In this document: in pieces, positions 1 to 12,979 of the stretch
How the letters are laid out: each line of letters opens with the position of its first letter
Numbering within the stretch: the stretch's first letter is position 1
Assembly (NCBI GenBank): GCA_008973525.1
Contig: WACJ01000006.1
Location: forward strand, 1,240,001-1,304,000
Direction: 5' to 3'
From: Stenopsyche tienmushanensis
Taxonomy: Eukaryota > Arthropoda > Insecta > Trichoptera > Stenopsychidae
Length of the DNA stretch: 64,000 nt
Translations under genes and position numbers: made by a program
The notes under the pieces: model-generated
What the model was told of the DNA's origin: nothing
Database searches by the model: none
The model's input: only the letters and a program-made list of their open reading frames with translations

Positions 1-370
1 GGTGTCCATTCTTGACAATAGGACTATATAAACATTCCAAGCTACCGGCTGTTTATGTTTGGGGTGACACCTTTTCGTCATACAAATTTCCGAGCCTTTT
101 AAAACCAAGTTCAGGTGCATTAAACTGCCATAAATAACAAACCGATCTTCATTCATCGGGAATTTGGCAAATCCGACACCGGCGAAACGAGAGCCACCTC
201 CATTCAATTCCACGGTGCAAAAGCATTGCTCTTGTAATTTTTTTCGACCATTGTGATTCTCAGCCCCATTGTGTGTCACGAGATATTTATGACTTGTGCC
301 CATGGGTATTAATATCGATTATAATGAAATACACGTACATATAACTGCACAGGGGGCCGGATGCGAATGG
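1..370. promoter_or_regulatory. Candidate regulatory island at window start
   Basis: Base composition is more balanced here than in the AT-rich DNA that follows. A TATATAA run lies at 25-31 and a forkhead-type TGTTTAT at 50-56. A GC-richer patch near 350-375 runs into a TTAATTTAAATTTATT-type homeodomain-like stretch. No open reading frame of note is present. Calling it regulatory is inference from composition and motifs; it may simply be unique intergenic DNA. Confidence 0.2.
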
Positions 371-3300
371 GGGCATTAATTTAAATTTATTCCTAATATG
401 AATACATGCTTATATATCATTCAATTTTAGAAACGATCACTCCAAGCAAACGAGCCGCTTGTTTGAATTTTAATTTCGAAATTAGTTCCAATTGGCAGAT
501 TTAAAATTTACTGCCGTTTGAAATTGTCATGAATCGATAAGCATGTTTTTTGGACCTATCAAACGCTCAAGGATACTTCAAATACAAAAAAATCGACAAA
601 GACATAAGATACTTTTTGAAAAATCATTGAATGATCGACTAAATTAAGCTAGCAATTAGTTCATACTTATTTAAATTTACTAAAATAATAACATTATCTG
701 TTGTTATCTGGATTTGATATCATCATCACAATGCAGCCACAAATAGTCCACTGCAGAACTATGAGCCTCTTCAATATCCATTCACAGGAAGGGGCTACTC
801 GTTTGTGGATTTGATATAAATGTACGAAAATGGAAAAAAATTCTGACACTTTAAGTCTTTTCTTTACTACTATCATTTGTACATTACACTTCATTGTAAA
901 TATTCCTCGCAATGTGATTACATTCAAAATAGACCCAAGGTGAACACCGTTAATTCTGAATCTGACAGGAGACTTACATCCATTCATAAGTGTAAATAAT
1001 TACTTGCACTGATAATTTATTCCAAACATGGAAATGATTTCACACGCAAATATTCGTGTATATTCAACCTGACCGATAAATATCTGTAAAATTCAGGCAC
1101 ACCAAATTCTAAGAATTTTGCCTTCAAATTTGAACTGCACTGAATGTCAATCATATTCATTTGAATATGATTAGTTACGGATTCTAAATTTGATGAGGAG
1201 TGACAAAAACAAAGAAAATTTGTTTTCCAAATAATTAAAATCTGCTAATTTCGTTTAATTTACTTCCAAGACAATTTTTCTGCGTGTTTTTGATACGATG
1301 CAATTTCATCTAAACTTGATTTGTTTATGTTGCATGTTGAAAATTTAGCTAAATCTTCATTTTTCCCTTAAAATGCTAGCTTAAATTTGAATAAACCAGA
1401 AAAAGAACATGTGTCTACACTTTTGGTTGTCACAAAATTACATATTTTAATCTTCCGAAAAGATCCGTAAAACCTTCGAAATAAGATGATTTTTCCGGCC
1501 AAATCAGTAGTTCTTTTTGCAACTGTATTTCGATAAAAAGAGATTGCTTGAAAAAGTTTTACATTTCTGGGATAAATAATTTCTGCAGCTTTAATTAGGC
1601 ATTTTTGTGTATGTTTTGTTGGGTAAATCGCAAAAATATTAATTGTGGGTCGCATGTTTGACACCCTTAAATTAAACGAATCACTTGTATTGTATCAGAT
1701 AACGCTTCATGGGTTTATCATTTAATTTTGTCGAATTAATTAATTTCAACATTAATTTAATTAGAAATTATATTCCATATCAAATTATTACCAAAATTAT
1801 CTTTATATGCAAATAGGGCTTAATTTAAAATGATTTTGAAATAATGTAATTAGTATGATTTCTAGCTTTCTTTGTTTAGTTAAACGTTCTTTTTTAAATT
1901 TTATAATATCATTTCTTCTTTTTGTTGTTCCTCAAACTTTATTATATTTCGTCAAATTGGCACTAAAAGATATATAGCTGCTGACACAAATAACAAAAGT
2001 ATCCTTAATATAGGTCAATGAGCATATCTAGGCTATAAAATGGTAGTAAATATTTTAATATAAATATTCTGGCAATATGACGAGTCGACATCTGCCAAAT
2101 ATTTCATGAAAAATGAAGATTAAAATGAATTTTTAAAGCATCATAGATTTTAACAGCAAATTTATAGTTTCGGTATTTCTTATTTTATTTTGGGGAAACA
2201 TTCACGATAAAATGGACATAGTTTTGGAAGTTGGCTTAGAATCCATTGATTTATAGTTCTAAAATCGCAATTTAATGATATTAACGATAGTGGGGATGCA
2301 TAAAACACAAACCACCCTATGTGTGTATCGGCGCAGTGGTCTACCCCTATGCGCACATCCCTCCGCACACAATATTTATTTTAGGCAATAAATTTCATTT
2401 TATTACACATATTTTGTCGTGTTATAATAAGTAATGTACTCTGACAATGGGGCAATTTCGCGTGTAATACCGTGAAGTATGAAACCTAAATATACGATTT
2501 ATGTTTTATTTCATTTCACCCTCGGTGAGGTAATTCCACTTTTTTGTTCATACCCCCCGTACGTTTTTTTGCGACATTACTGCCGATGTTGGCGCTTTCA
2601 AATGTTGCCATATTCATTATTTTTTTAGTGCGCAGGAACGATCCTGGTGAATTATGACGTACCGTTTGATTCCATTTAATTTATATTTTTTTCGAAGGGG
2701 ATGCAAGATTTTATTGTTTATTCTATTTGACTTATGGCATCCGGATGGTGCGTTCATGGTTATGATCGTATATCGTGAAATATGACTATGCCAGATCGAG
2801 GATTCAATCTAAAGGTCAACAGATTTTTTTTTATTGACTTTATGATCGATTTTATAGTTTTCATGGACCATTTATTTTAACGTTCATGGATGATTTTATA
2901 TGTACATATAGTCATACATTTTTGTTATATTTGAGAAACATAAGTTATACGAAATCGCTTCAATGTATGTATGAGAAATGAAAACATATGTTTTTAGAAC
3001 ATTCAAGTTCCAAAAGTAGTGCAGAAACGTTGCAGCCATAAATTTTCAACTAGGTTACAAACACGTTTAACCATTTGTAGGATACGTGGTTTGCTCGAAC
3101 CAAACTAAACGATATAAAATTTAAGATTTAGTAAACTTCATATTCTGCATATAATATCACTTATCAATCCTTTAGATCGTTTAATAAAAACTCTATGACA
3201 AATACATTTCAAAAGATCGATTTTCTCATAAATACCGAAAATTTCATTGGAAACGCAGCATGCTAATTAGAGCTGCGGTTATAAATTAGATCCTTGATTA

Positions 3301-4013
3301 AAATTCATAATAAGATATAAAAATTCGCCAGGCAAACAGGAAAGCTGCTAGAAATAGGGGAAGTGCAAATGTGTCGCCAGGAAAAAGGGGAGGAAGAGAG
3401 AAAAAAGGGCCATTGTTAAAGTGCGGTCTACCGGATGATTTATGTAGCGTGCAAACTAAATCGTTCCTATAGATTATAGACAATAGACGGAGGGGAATAT
3501 GAAACACAGGAAGTTTTATGACTCAATGTCGTGTTCGAACGGTCTTTAACAGTTTGAGAATTGCAGTGATTTCGCTCAACCAGAAGTCTTATTGCTCAAG
3601 TTTTGAATAAATTGAGACTCCGCCCGAGTTCACTCCAGATAACTCAATTAAGCAATATACTATTCAAGAGACGCACTGAGCAATTTGAAAGTCATTATTG
3701 TGGGTCTCAATTATAAAAGAATGACATGTTTATGGAAAATAATTTATTTGGTACAGTGACCATACCCAATTTAGCATGTTTTTATTTCCCGATCGCTCCC
3801 ATGGAAATACTAGTTGATATTTTCATAGCAACTCATAATAGGATCTATATTGATCAAAACCTACCCAAATATTTTTATAATTGGTTATTTCTTGGAATCT
3901 ACTTATAAAGGTTCGAGACCAAACCAATAAATAAATAGAGAAAATCTGTATATTTTCAATTGATCGTCTCAATCCAAAATTTTTCCCGATTTCCTGAATC
4001 TGAAAAAGTAAAA
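371..4013. other. AT-rich non-coding DNA
   Basis: No ORF with recognisable domains is present, and the short ORFs (60-98 codons) have low-complexity, AT-driven compositions. A perfect palindrome lies at 1149-1172 and has its own entry. Slightly more complex patches, at 2720-2850 (repeated TTATGATCG-like Hox/caudal-type motifs) and 3290-3720, could be regulatory. The rest is AT-rich filler in which I see nothing specific. Confidence 0.5.
1149..1172. repeat. Perfect 11-bp-arm palindrome
   Basis: The arms AATCATATTCA and TGAATATGATT are separated by TT, giving a perfect 24-bp inverted repeat. It could be a dimeric transcription-factor site (AATCATATTCA contains ATCAT/CATATTC half sites) or a chance AT-rich cruciform. 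No transposon hallmarks flank it. Confidence 0.7.
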
Positions 4014-4236
4014 CAGTACACTCTTATTATCCGGACCAATTTTGGGAAGGAAGGGCATGGATAACTGAAAAACACTGATAATCCGTATCACCAAATGTTT
4101 ATTTAGTACATATGTAGTTCCCTTTGTCGGAAATAAATTTATTCCATCGTATAGAAAGTTTCTTGATCCCGTTAATGGAGAAATAAGATGAGAATCAGAA
4201 TCTTTTGTTGCGCAACGCGTAATTATTTGTTTTTAT

Positions 4237-4317
4237 TTAAGCAGCCTTAACATCATTTTCAGCAGACTGTTTCTCGAATTTCAGACTTTCACGAAACTTC
4301 TGAGCCCAATCAAGCAC
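4237..4317 (-). pseudogene. C-terminal tail of the same Tigger-like transposase
   Basis: Reading the minus strand from about 4317 gives VLDWAQKFRESLKFEKQSAE followed by NDVKAA and a TAA stop at 4237-4239. A 'WAQ.F' helix and a charged tail are usual at the end of Tigger-type transposases. It sits between the left terminal repeat and the HTH/DDE fragment, as expected for one element with an internal deletion. Confidence 0.6.
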
Positions 4318-4558
4318 TTAAAGTAGCATCACCAAATTGTGACGTAAATCTCCTCAAAATTTTACGCCTTCATTTGCGAGAAAACGAATAAAATCGCTTT
4401 CTTTCTTCAGTAACGGGATCAAGATTTAAAAAAGAAACAGGATCAAGACGGTGCCTTTTTCTTAAGAAGAAAACTACGTTTAAAATCACAAATAAAATAA
4501 AATTCCGGGTTATATTTGAGTCTCTCTCGTAGTTAAACATATTATTGGCTGTTAGTAG

Positions 4559-5041
4559 TTAGTACTTTTTGGCTATAATAATCGACAGGAAGATTTTTCA
4601 ATTTGGTTCCTTTTAAAGATCGAGATTTCTTTGCTTTCTCAATCACCAAAAGTTTCATTTTACGAACTCTTGATGCATTTCTGCAACGAATGACAGTTAT
4701 CCTTTCTTTAGATGATTTATGTCCAGGAGCAGACTTTTCTCTACTTGAAGTCAGGGTTTTTGTCAGAAAGCACTTTCAGCCCAGTTTTGTCTCATCTGCA
4801 TTTTAGATTTGATCAGGTTCCAAATGTTTTCTTTGCAAATATTTGCAGTTTCAACACAGGAACAGAGACGTTCTCCCTGAATCGTGAGTTCTCGAATCCC
4901 ATGTCTTTGCTTGAATCTAGTCAACCACTTAGACGAAGCATTAAAATTGTTTTCTGATCCTTGTTTATTTTGGAAAAACTCCGATATTGAAGATGAAGCT
5001 TGATAAGGAAAATATAACCTTTTGTGTTGTGAGTGTGCCAA
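4559..5041 (-). pseudogene. Tigger-like transposase fragment: CENP-B HTH plus start of DDE domain
   Basis: The minus frame 5041-4763 contains FNASSKWLTRFKQRHGIREL, the classic second helix-turn-helix of CENP-B/Tigger/Jerky DNA-binding domains, followed by an LTIQGE motif. After a frameshift near 4800 the relic continues with NADETKLGWKC, covering the first catalytic Asp region. It then reads KERITVIRCRNAS and KLLVIEKAKKSRSLKGT, ending at LPVDYYSQK near 4560. These match the conserved order of family members. Several frameshifts and the loss of the second and third catalytic Asp regions make it a pseudogene. Confidence 0.82.
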
Positions 5042-5045
5042 TGAA

Positions 5046-8000
5046 GTGTTAATGAGTCCTATATTATTCTAGTCCAAAATATTGATGTATTGTTCTTCCA
5101 AAGCTATTTGTACATAAGAACATTGAAAGATATTTTTTCAAAGAGGACATTTTTTGGAGGAGGAAGGTTTTAATACATGTCGCAAAAATATTAAGTCCAT
5201 TGGCAAAAAAAAATCTATGTCTCAATGGAGTTTTCAAGCTCATAATGGATCTAGCTCATTTCAAAGGATCTGAATTTAAAATATAACAAATTTGTTCGGA
5301 TCGTATTAAATTCAAGAATTATTAATTTCACATGTCAAATTCATTTAGTCCCGATTTGAAAATCCATAAAATCATGAGAAGTTTTCGCTTTGTTGGATGA
5401 CGGCAAGCGCTTAATTTTTACATAAATATAATTGAAATTTTTCAGAAATTGAAACGGTCACGGAAGCAAGACATAAATCACACATTGTACACTCTTTCAG
5501 TGCTCCGCTAGAAAGTCCACAATGCAAACTCGTCGACTCCAAAACTGACAATGATTAATACGATTTAATTTAGCCATGGCTCGGCAAAGAGTATATTACG
5601 CTCTCATAAAAAAACGAATTTGAACGTAACGCTCTCTTATATCTATCGGTTAGGCTTTTTAGATGCAAATTCGAATTTTGAACGGTTAATTATCGCATAG
5701 AATATGTGCAGGACTTGTGTGTGTGTGCGCCGTGGCCTAAACTAAAACCCCCCTCATAACAACGACCAAAGTGATATATGGGGTACAATAATTTTTCATT
5801 ATCCACGATTCATTAACATTTAGGTTCTGTCATTATTCCCCGTACGAATTATTTATCATCCGACTAGCTTGTTTGCTTTGACACATCGCAGAAATGGAGT
5901 GCAGTATGCAGGGGTCGGCTAACGTTTTCAACAATGAAATCCTATATTTGATTTAAATTTAAGAGAAAAATTTAAGAAATATTTTCTCTTAATTTAAGTC
6001 GAGGAAATTTTGATGTATTTGTTTAGTGTGATCATTTCCTGTTGCCATATTTAAAATGTACTTTTTCATAACAAATATTTGTACGATAAATTTCATGGCC
6101 TGAGCAGATTCTCACATTCTCATAGTCACTCGCTGCTTCAAACAATTGATGGACTTTTTTTTAAACAAACGATCTTACACATTTTTTGGCTTATACAAGA
6201 TTAAATTTGTATTCAGGATGCATTAAATATTATATATCTCAATTCAACATATAATAATATCATAGTTTACATTATTTTTAAACACTAAAAAAAATATCAA
6301 ATAAAATATGTGACATTTATTTTGTCTAAAATACGTATGACATAATTTATCATTAGAAAAAGAGCTTTTTCTTCAACAATTTTTAGATCTCCCAAATCAC
6401 ATTTATTATAGCTCAAACTGTCTCTTTTAAAGCCTATCGATTTACTTATATCAAATTTATATAAAATATAATTTACCAATGGTTAAATATTCCTCGTATA
6501 CTCAACTAGCTTGTCGAATGAATAGACCGAACCATAACCGTTCCCTAGTCTGTTGTAATTTTATATTAAAATATATAACAACCAACTTAGAAAAATATTC
6601 GGACAGAAAGCTCGTTCTTTCACGTTTATCCCTATGATTGCCGAAACGCTTTATATCGCACGCTAAGGGATGTTGGCTGTGCACACAACAGCATTGGGTC
6701 TGCTGCATGTTTCCTTTATCCAAAACCACCCCAGCCTCTAAGAGCGCATCATGTTAAAGTGATTTGTAGGCCTGCGTTTAATATAAATATATTCGATTCA
6801 TCTATGCATGTGAAATAATGAGCAGCGATGAATGCCACATCCATTATTTGGGATGATTTACAAGTGCGACAAATGGTGCTGTGCAATATTTCTTATGGAC
6901 TGTACATAGGACGCATTTGGACATATGGAGTTTATTGCTATTTGTTCGATATGAAATTCATACGATTGGAGTTTTCAAGCAATTATGAATTCCATATTGA
7001 AATATGTCACCCTTAAAATTTAAACATATGATTAAAATAAACTGGGAAATTGATTCAATTCACCTTTTGAGTTTTGTATTAAATAGCACCGGTCTTTAGC
7101 AAAACCGTTGACACATAAAATAAACCCGTTTGTATAAATAAACTTAACACTTTGCATGACCTTTGTTCATCTCCATAGATAGGATGATAGGTTGACCATT
7201 GTTGTGCGAAAAAAACAATATTTTTGAATGCAGCTCTTAAATGTCATGTGAACGTTTCTTTCAGCAACCCCTAGGATTCGGCTTAAGTGCATTATGAAAG
7301 TAAGCGCGTTCGACCCACAGGAAGGATTGTTTACGATGCTCTCATACAAGAGACATTGTAATAAAGATGTTGGAAGGAATGGAGTGAATAAACCACATTT
7401 AAATCGTACCCTAAATGGGTTTCGGATTTAATAAAAGCCCTTTGGAAGCACATTTGCGCCGCATTGCATTTCACAGGGGCTGTGTAACATTCTTGACCAC
7501 AATATCTGGTAAACACTAAACAATACACTGTTCTATTCATAGTACGTTCCATTTAGCAACTCCAAGATGTTCCATTGCTGTTTTGACAATATACTAAAAT
7601 ATTTTTGCTTTAATCATCTCTATGGCATTTAATTATATAAACAATGTTGATTGATGAATTTTAAGCTGTTAAGTATTGAAAATCAATCCTCAACGTAGAC
7701 AATCTATTCGGCTACTAATACGTGTTTGTTTAATTTACATACGAATGACATACAATTTCAGAGATGAATTTCACTAGAATCCGTTTTACAGCGAAAAGGG
7801 TAAAGAAAACAGTGAAAAGATAAATAAAATAATGATTTGAGAGTTTATGTGGCATTTAATTAGATAAACATTATCAATGTAGCTTTAGCAATTAACTTTG
7901 CAATCCATTGAAATCTGGAAAATATTATTTTGAGTAATGAAAAATCAAAGGACAGCCCTTTGAACGAACATGTGTAGATTTTTTACGATATTTCATCGAC

Positions 8001-9224
8001 ATGATATCTTTTTTTGGATCGATGCTTTTGAAATTACTTTAGATATGATATCTTGCAAATATATTTGAATGCACAAGTGCGATCTGCAAATAAGGTGCAT
8101 ATACTAGCGACCAGTACCTTACAGTTAATAGCTGTGTGATAATTCAGCCAAGGGTATAACAATAAGTTGTGCCAGTTGACAATGAGCAGTTAATCCGGTG
8201 GAGATCGCCCTAAATCTCCTTCGCCCATAACCGCTGTCCCTTTACATGAAATATCTCCCTAATGCCATTTCATCCACATACATTCCACCGGTCGCCGCCC
8301 TATACTAACTCCCAACTTATTCTGCAATACCGGCCCTCTTTACTCTAGAAACACTTGCAATATGCTCCTACAGACAACAATGCGATGATTTATGGTTTTG
8401 ATTTTTAATTAAATTAATAGCATAAATAGCGATAATTAATACGAATTTCAAAGAGATATTTCATAATCTCATCTCAGAAAGCGTTGCTTGTCCAGTAGTG
8501 AACGCTGCAACATAAATAATATTCAACGTCTTTACTCAGCATGAATTACGTTCAGGAAGTCAACAGCAGTGCTACGTGTATTTCATTTGGACGTATCACA
8601 ATCGTAATGGACGACCAGTGGTTAGCTTATTTCTTGGTGGCGTGGCGAAGGGAGGGTTTGTGTGCTAGCAGCAGTTTATTTGAAAATAAATTAATCCCAC
8701 TGAAAAGCTTCTAATGGATGAAATATGACCAGAGACATCTGGTTTCGTTCCACCCCTAGCCACGGAGATTTTATCTGACAATTTATGGGAGATCCAATGA
8801 AATTATGCGCCATGTAAGGTGGGATGATTCATCCAATTGCCATGCTACGGTTTAATGTATTTTACATATGAAGAAAAATGACTTTCGGTTTTGGGATGGT
8901 TTTACATTTAACTAATTGCTACATCCACGCAATTAAAAAACGATAAGATCAAACATTTTAAAACGAGTTGCTATAATACTTCCGCTCGAACGCCTGCTAT
9001 AGGACAAAATCTGACCATATACAGACTTTGATGATGAACGATTCTAATTTGTTTAATTGATTTTTCCCATATATAAAATATTGAATAGGCGTTTCGTTCA
9101 AAAACTTATTTTCTTTGAATGCAACACTTAAAAATATCTTGTAATATATAATTCAAATTGGATGATTTATGTGACACATGCATAATCTTATCAGAACCAT
9201 GATTTTTCGGCGAAGAGTAAATAT
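5046..9224. other. Intergenic DNA with scattered complex islands
   Basis: No coding sequence is recognised. Short ORFs at 6502-6729, 7167-7349 and 7331-7552 resemble no known domain. A short TG microsatellite lies near 5717-5728. At 6125-6146 is a short repeat, GTCACTCGCTGCTTCAAA, that recurs near 17383. Complex patches at 5390-5890, 6500-6900 and 7150-7560 may be regulatory. The block at 8140-8860 has its own entry. The remainder is AT-rich filler. Confidence 0.5.
8140..8860. promoter_or_regulatory. Candidate regulatory island
   Basis: This is about 700 bp of balanced composition in AT-rich surroundings. A K50-homeodomain (Otd/Bicoid-type) site TAATCC lies at 8191-8196, close to a locally symmetric GGAGATCGCCCTAAATCTCC. 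The block is free of the transposon motifs seen elsewhere and has no plausible ORF. Regulatory function is inference; evolutionary conservation would be the test. Confidence 0.22.
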
Positions 9225-9865
9225 AAGGGCTTCGAATATGAACCGAACAGAAAACCGAAAAAAACCGTTATTTTTGTCACATATTTGTACATGTCTTGCG
9301 TGAAAGAGAGTTTGGTTGATTTTTGTGTTGATATATAAAAATATGTAATTAAAAATGATATAACATAATATTAATTATACATATCATCAGAAATGTTACA
9401 ATAGTTCTCTCCTTAGCTTATTATATTTTAATATCCATATTATATTCATTATTCGTCTAATCATCTTGAAACATAGGAAAGCTTGAAGGATTTAAAATAT
9501 ATAAATGCCTAGATTCATCCTCATACTGTAGTACTTATTGATAATCGTTTAGAAATAGCCTTAAATATCAGACATTCACTGAAACATAAAATAATTAAAG
9601 CCATCTGTGAAGTGAACATCAGTATTTTTTAAAAATATATAATTTAAAATGAAAATAAAGTTTGCAAAAACCTTTTATTGAGCATCAATTTCATCATCAA
9701 GTCACTAGACATTTTATAAAAAGAATTTTCCAAAAGTCATTATAAAATGAATTTTTAATATAAAAACAACATCTTAAAATATTTAAGAATTAAAAACTTA
9801 GAGCTGAACCGAAAACTAAAAAAAAAAACGGTATTTCTCTCGGAAAATTTCGGTTCAAAGACTTG
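9225..9865. mobile_element. Non-autonomous TIR element (hAT-like?)
   Basis: The two ends are imperfect inverted repeats of roughly 45 bp. The left end reads CTTCGAATATGAACCGAA, then AAAACCGAAAAAAACCGTTA. The right end is the complement of CTTTGAACCGAAATTTTCCG followed by ACCGTTTTTTTTT. The interior of about 550 bp is AT-rich and non-coding. Flanks share an (T/A)AAATA-like stretch on both sides but no clean 8-bp duplication. Superfamily assignment is a guess from the GAACCGAAAACCG-type terminus. Confidence 0.5.
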
Positions 9866-10300
9866 ACAAATACTGTTAAATGGAATATATTTTTAAATTA
9901 AGTTTTTAATTTAATTGTATGAAAAAAGGTTTGCTAAATATGGATAAGAAAGGTTCTTGAAGTTCTATATAATCTTGAGTCATTATAAATACCACATTTT
10001 GCATAAAACTTGAAAAATATCAAGAGAGTAGTCGTTTAGCTTATTGAATAAAGAGCACTTGATACTGGTTAGAAACGAGCACAATTTCTTTATTCCGGTT
10101 AATAATATTAATGTGGGAGATTTTGAATTGATCTACTATTAGCCTTAATATGGTTAGTGATTATGTGTACTGTTTGTGTCCACATGAACATTTTCCAATT
10201 AATACAGAAAGATTTAATAAACATTTTATTTAATATATCTGCTTGGTTGAGGACTATATTTTGAAGTAATAAAAATCTAAATATGCAGCGAAGTCATTAC
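9866..10300. other. AT-rich spacer, nothing recognised
   Basis: Plain AT-rich sequence between two DNA transposons, with no ORF, repeat or motif that I can support. Its last 8 bases (10293-10300, GTCATTAC) are the left target-site duplication of the next element. Confidence 0.6.
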
Positions 10301-11154
10301 TAGGGAATCCAATCCCGGGATCCTGGACAGTTTTAGGTGCTCATGAATCCCGGGATTAGTAAACGTAATCCTGAAAAATTCGGGATTAAAATTTTTATTC
10401 AACAGAAATCGTACACGATGAAGGCTTGGAAATTTTCGGCTAGGGGCAGTAACTGTCTAATCTATGTATACATATATAGATTACATATCAAATTGTTATA
10501 TTAACCTTTTCCTACCGGTGATGTATTTACTACACCTCGACTCTAATAATGGAAATATTGATATGAAATATAATAGGTATGGGGTTCAGAATTTTTGTAT
10601 TCCTCCGTAATATAATTACCAATCACACCATAGTATTATAGTATATGTATAAGTATTTATCTGCAGCGACGGAAATAAATAATTTGTCGGGGAATCGGGA
10701 ATTTTGCGAGTTTTAGTCCGTGTCTCAGCAGAAAGTTTATCAGTAACTTTGATGATGTTATATGAAAATAGGGACTCATGCGGTCATCAACTCGAACTAG
10801 CATTTAAATATCTGATGACGATACCTCCAACGAGTGTGGAGGCTGAGTGTGCATTTTCAGCAGCAAGTTTCCTGGCTTTCAAAATCAGATTCAGAATAAA
10901 TGATGAAACACTCGATGCTTTAATGTTACTTCGGACATATTTTTAAAATAATTTTTGAATTTTTTAGTATTTTATTTATCTATTCTATAAAATACTTTCG
11001 CTTTCAAGTTATTTTTTATATTAAACAAATGGATTTCTTAGTAATTTTTGATCAAATTTATCAATGTAATTTCTTACACTATTGAAAATCCCAGTCCCGG
11101 AATCCCGGGACTTATCCCGGGATTGTAATGTGATACCAAAATCCCGGGATCCTA
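10301..11154 (+). mobile_element. hAT element copy A, non-autonomous, near full length
   Basis: It starts TAGGGAATCCAATCCCGGGA and ends ATCCCGGGATCCTA. It is flanked by GTCATTAC (10293-10300) and GTCATAAC (11155-11162), an 8-bp target-site duplication with one mismatch, diagnostic of hAT. Both subterminal regions are crowded with the palindrome AATCCCGGGATT (for example 10346-10357), probably transposase-binding repeats. The interior keeps only the C-terminal dimerisation part of a transposase. A segment at 10501-10540 resembles a piggyBac-type end. Relative to the 41392 copy it lacks about 100 bp near 10430. Confidence 0.9.
10704..10946 (+). pseudogene. hAT transposase C-terminal dimerisation (HATC) fragment
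   Basis: The 80-codon frame carries the HATC signature: ELAFKYLMTIPPTSVEAECA, then FSAASF and a DALMLLRTYF end. This C-terminal domain mediates hAT transposase oligomerisation. The RNase-H-like catalytic part and the BED zinc finger are absent, so no active enzyme can be made. The invariant ERAFS motif reads ECAFS here. Start codon and N-terminal residues are arbitrary; only about residues 29-80 are family-related. Confidence 0.85.
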
Positions 11155-12162
11155 GTCATAACCATATTGCAAATATTCATTATCAAATTATCACAGAGAC
11201 TTTTGAAAATGCTTAAAAGAATTCCAAAAATGAAATGAACAGTTTGAAGCTTTAATATTTAATAATCACAAATATTCAGATGAAATTTAAGTCTTGAGAA
11301 AAACTTCTATTTCGAATATTTCTGAGCAATTTGCGGTCATTGAAAATTTCCACTGCCCGTTGACGTAATGAAAATCAGCTGTCAATTTCACTAATAGCCC
11401 TTGCAATTCCACATAAATTTTCGCAAGAAAATCTCTTCAGTCGTTGAGCTTCGGATTTCACGCAGCAGCATCTAGCGAAACCACTCTCGGCCCGGACAAT
11501 CTGTAACAATCCAGTAAATCGATGGTTTTATTATGCCACAATTTATTTTGGCAAAAGTCAAATCAATCATAGTCGACGTCCGTGGCTGTCTGCAATTGTC
11601 GTCGATTTGATGCGAGCATTTGTCATGAGGGCCGATTTGCATTCCTTTGTCCGAGCGTGGTACACGTCCGTAATGCGTTTTTAAAACAATTAGCCGACAA
11701 TGTGATCAGTAAGCAGGCGATGCTTTTCATGGGGCATTTCAATTAGCAATAGTCGCCTCCACTATGGAGAATTTCACGGGGTATGCTGTTAAAAAATCCA
11801 GCGGAATTATCAATGCTGCATGCTTCATTAGAGCGTCGGTTAACGGCGATTTGCCACGGAATGCCGAGCGCGAAATGAAGCCGGCCAGAATTCCTGCAGG
11901 CATCTGAATAATCAACTAATTTGTTCACTGATGCTGGATTTTAAATTTATTGCTGATTTTGTAACATCCTGTTCACATGCGGACAGTGGCGAACGTTATT
12001 TTAAATTTGAGGGGCGACCGCCCGAATTAAAGTGGCATGTGAGCTGACCAGCGGGTAGTTATATTGGCTATATTTATATACCCTGCAAAAATCCTGTCTG
12101 GAATTCCTCGAAACTGGATGAAAATGTTGAATAAAGGATCACAATCAAGCCATAATACAATA
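11155..12162. promoter_or_regulatory. Intergenic DNA with candidate regulatory island (about 11340-11940)
   Basis: After the hAT duplication, 11340-11940 is a GC-balanced, high-complexity block containing a GCATGC core (11817-11822) and many CpGs. It has no coding domain; the 61-codon minus ORF at 11743-11928 shows none. 11940-12160 returns to AT-rich sequence up to the Tigger terminus. Regulatory status is inferred only from composition. Confidence 0.22.
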
Positions 12163-12975
12163 TAGTGGAACCTCGGGCTACGAGTTTAATTCGTTTGGGA
12201 AGGTAGCTCGTATAGTGGAAAACTCGTAACTCGATACGAGTTTTCCCATAAGAAATAATGGAAATGCAATTACATAATTCGTTTCGGACCCCCAAAAATA
12301 TCACTATGAAAAAACAATCCATTCAATAATAAACAATATAGTAAGGTATAAGTATAAATTATTTAAACAATTGTTTGTTCATGGTACTTTACCTTGAATA
12401 AATCGTCTCGTACTCGTTGACGCTGAAGTCCTCGCTATGTTTTGCAACGAGTTCTTCGATGACAAATTTGTTTACCATTTCTTCGACAGGCAAACTCCTC
12501 GAAGTCTCGTTCTAAAACCACCTCAGGCCACAACTTTCTCCAAGCAGAGTTCATATTGTGTCGATGAGTTTTAGGCACCCTACGATGTCGATTATTATCC
12601 AGCAGGTATTTTGTTCTCTCAGGACCAGCAGCAGATTCTATCCATTCGGTAAACAGCTCTTCGTCGATCCATGTCCTGCTGTTTGATCTCCACATAACAG
12701 GCACGAATGCTCGCGGGGTTTTCCGTAGAGTAAACAAGAAGAGGCGTTTATCTTCTTTTCGGCACTCACATTCGCACAAAAGAGGAGTGTCAGATGGTTT
12801 TTCATCGATTTATGGCCTGGTAACTTGTTTTCATTTTATGTGATATAGGTCCTCTTCGGCATTTTTTTCCAGAAGAGGCCTATGTCATAGCAATTAAAGA
12901 CCGGCTGGGAAATGTCCCGCTCCGATTTGATAAGCGTTTTGAATTTTTTTATGAATATCACTTATGATATCATGG
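12163..12975 (-). mobile_element. Tigger/pogo-like relic, family A copy 1
   Basis: The left terminus TAGTGGAACCTCGGGCTACG is preceded by TA (12161-12162), the expected target dinucleotide. Its subterminal motif (ACGAGTTTTCCCATAAGAAA) recurs in the copy at 17422. Transposase remnants run on the minus strand from about 12975 to 12330. The other terminus is missing, and the element ends where a non-LTR relic begins near 12980. Compared with copy 2 this copy keeps more coding sequence but lacks the right end. Confidence 0.85.
12330..12975 (-). pseudogene. Tigger-like transposase pseudogene (DDE domain)
   Basis: In order on the minus strand: GLFWKKMPKRTYIT followed by an in-frame TAG; KLPGHKSMKNHLTLLFCAN; a frameshift into LPVMWRSNS-like sequence; TWIDEELFTEWIE; KYLLDN (second catalytic Asp region); NMNSAWRKLWPEVVLERDFE; and a C-terminal KFVIEELVAKHSEDFSVNE tail. 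This is the standard Tigger order. In the first catalytic motif the usual NADETGL reads NCYDIGL, so the first catalytic Asp is lost. The third Asp region is deleted between YLLDNN and NMNSAW. The HTH DNA-binding half is missing. Confidence 0.85.
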
Positions 12976-12979
12976 AAAG

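Larger units (their letters stand above)
4014..5041 (-). mobile_element. Tigger/pogo-like DNA transposon relic, family B
   Basis: The left end at 4014 reads CAGTACACTCTTATTATCCG, a typical pogo/Tigger terminal sequence. Transposase remnants follow on the minus strand in the expected order: C-terminus nearest 4014, DDE region around 4560-4760, CENP-B-type helix-turn-helix at 4763-5041. No matching right terminal repeat was found past 5041, so the 5' end of the transposase and that terminus are probably lost. The sequence between about 4320 and 4560 no longer encodes recognisable catalytic motifs. The left flank is AA rather than the expected TA. The element is inactive. Confidence 0.8.
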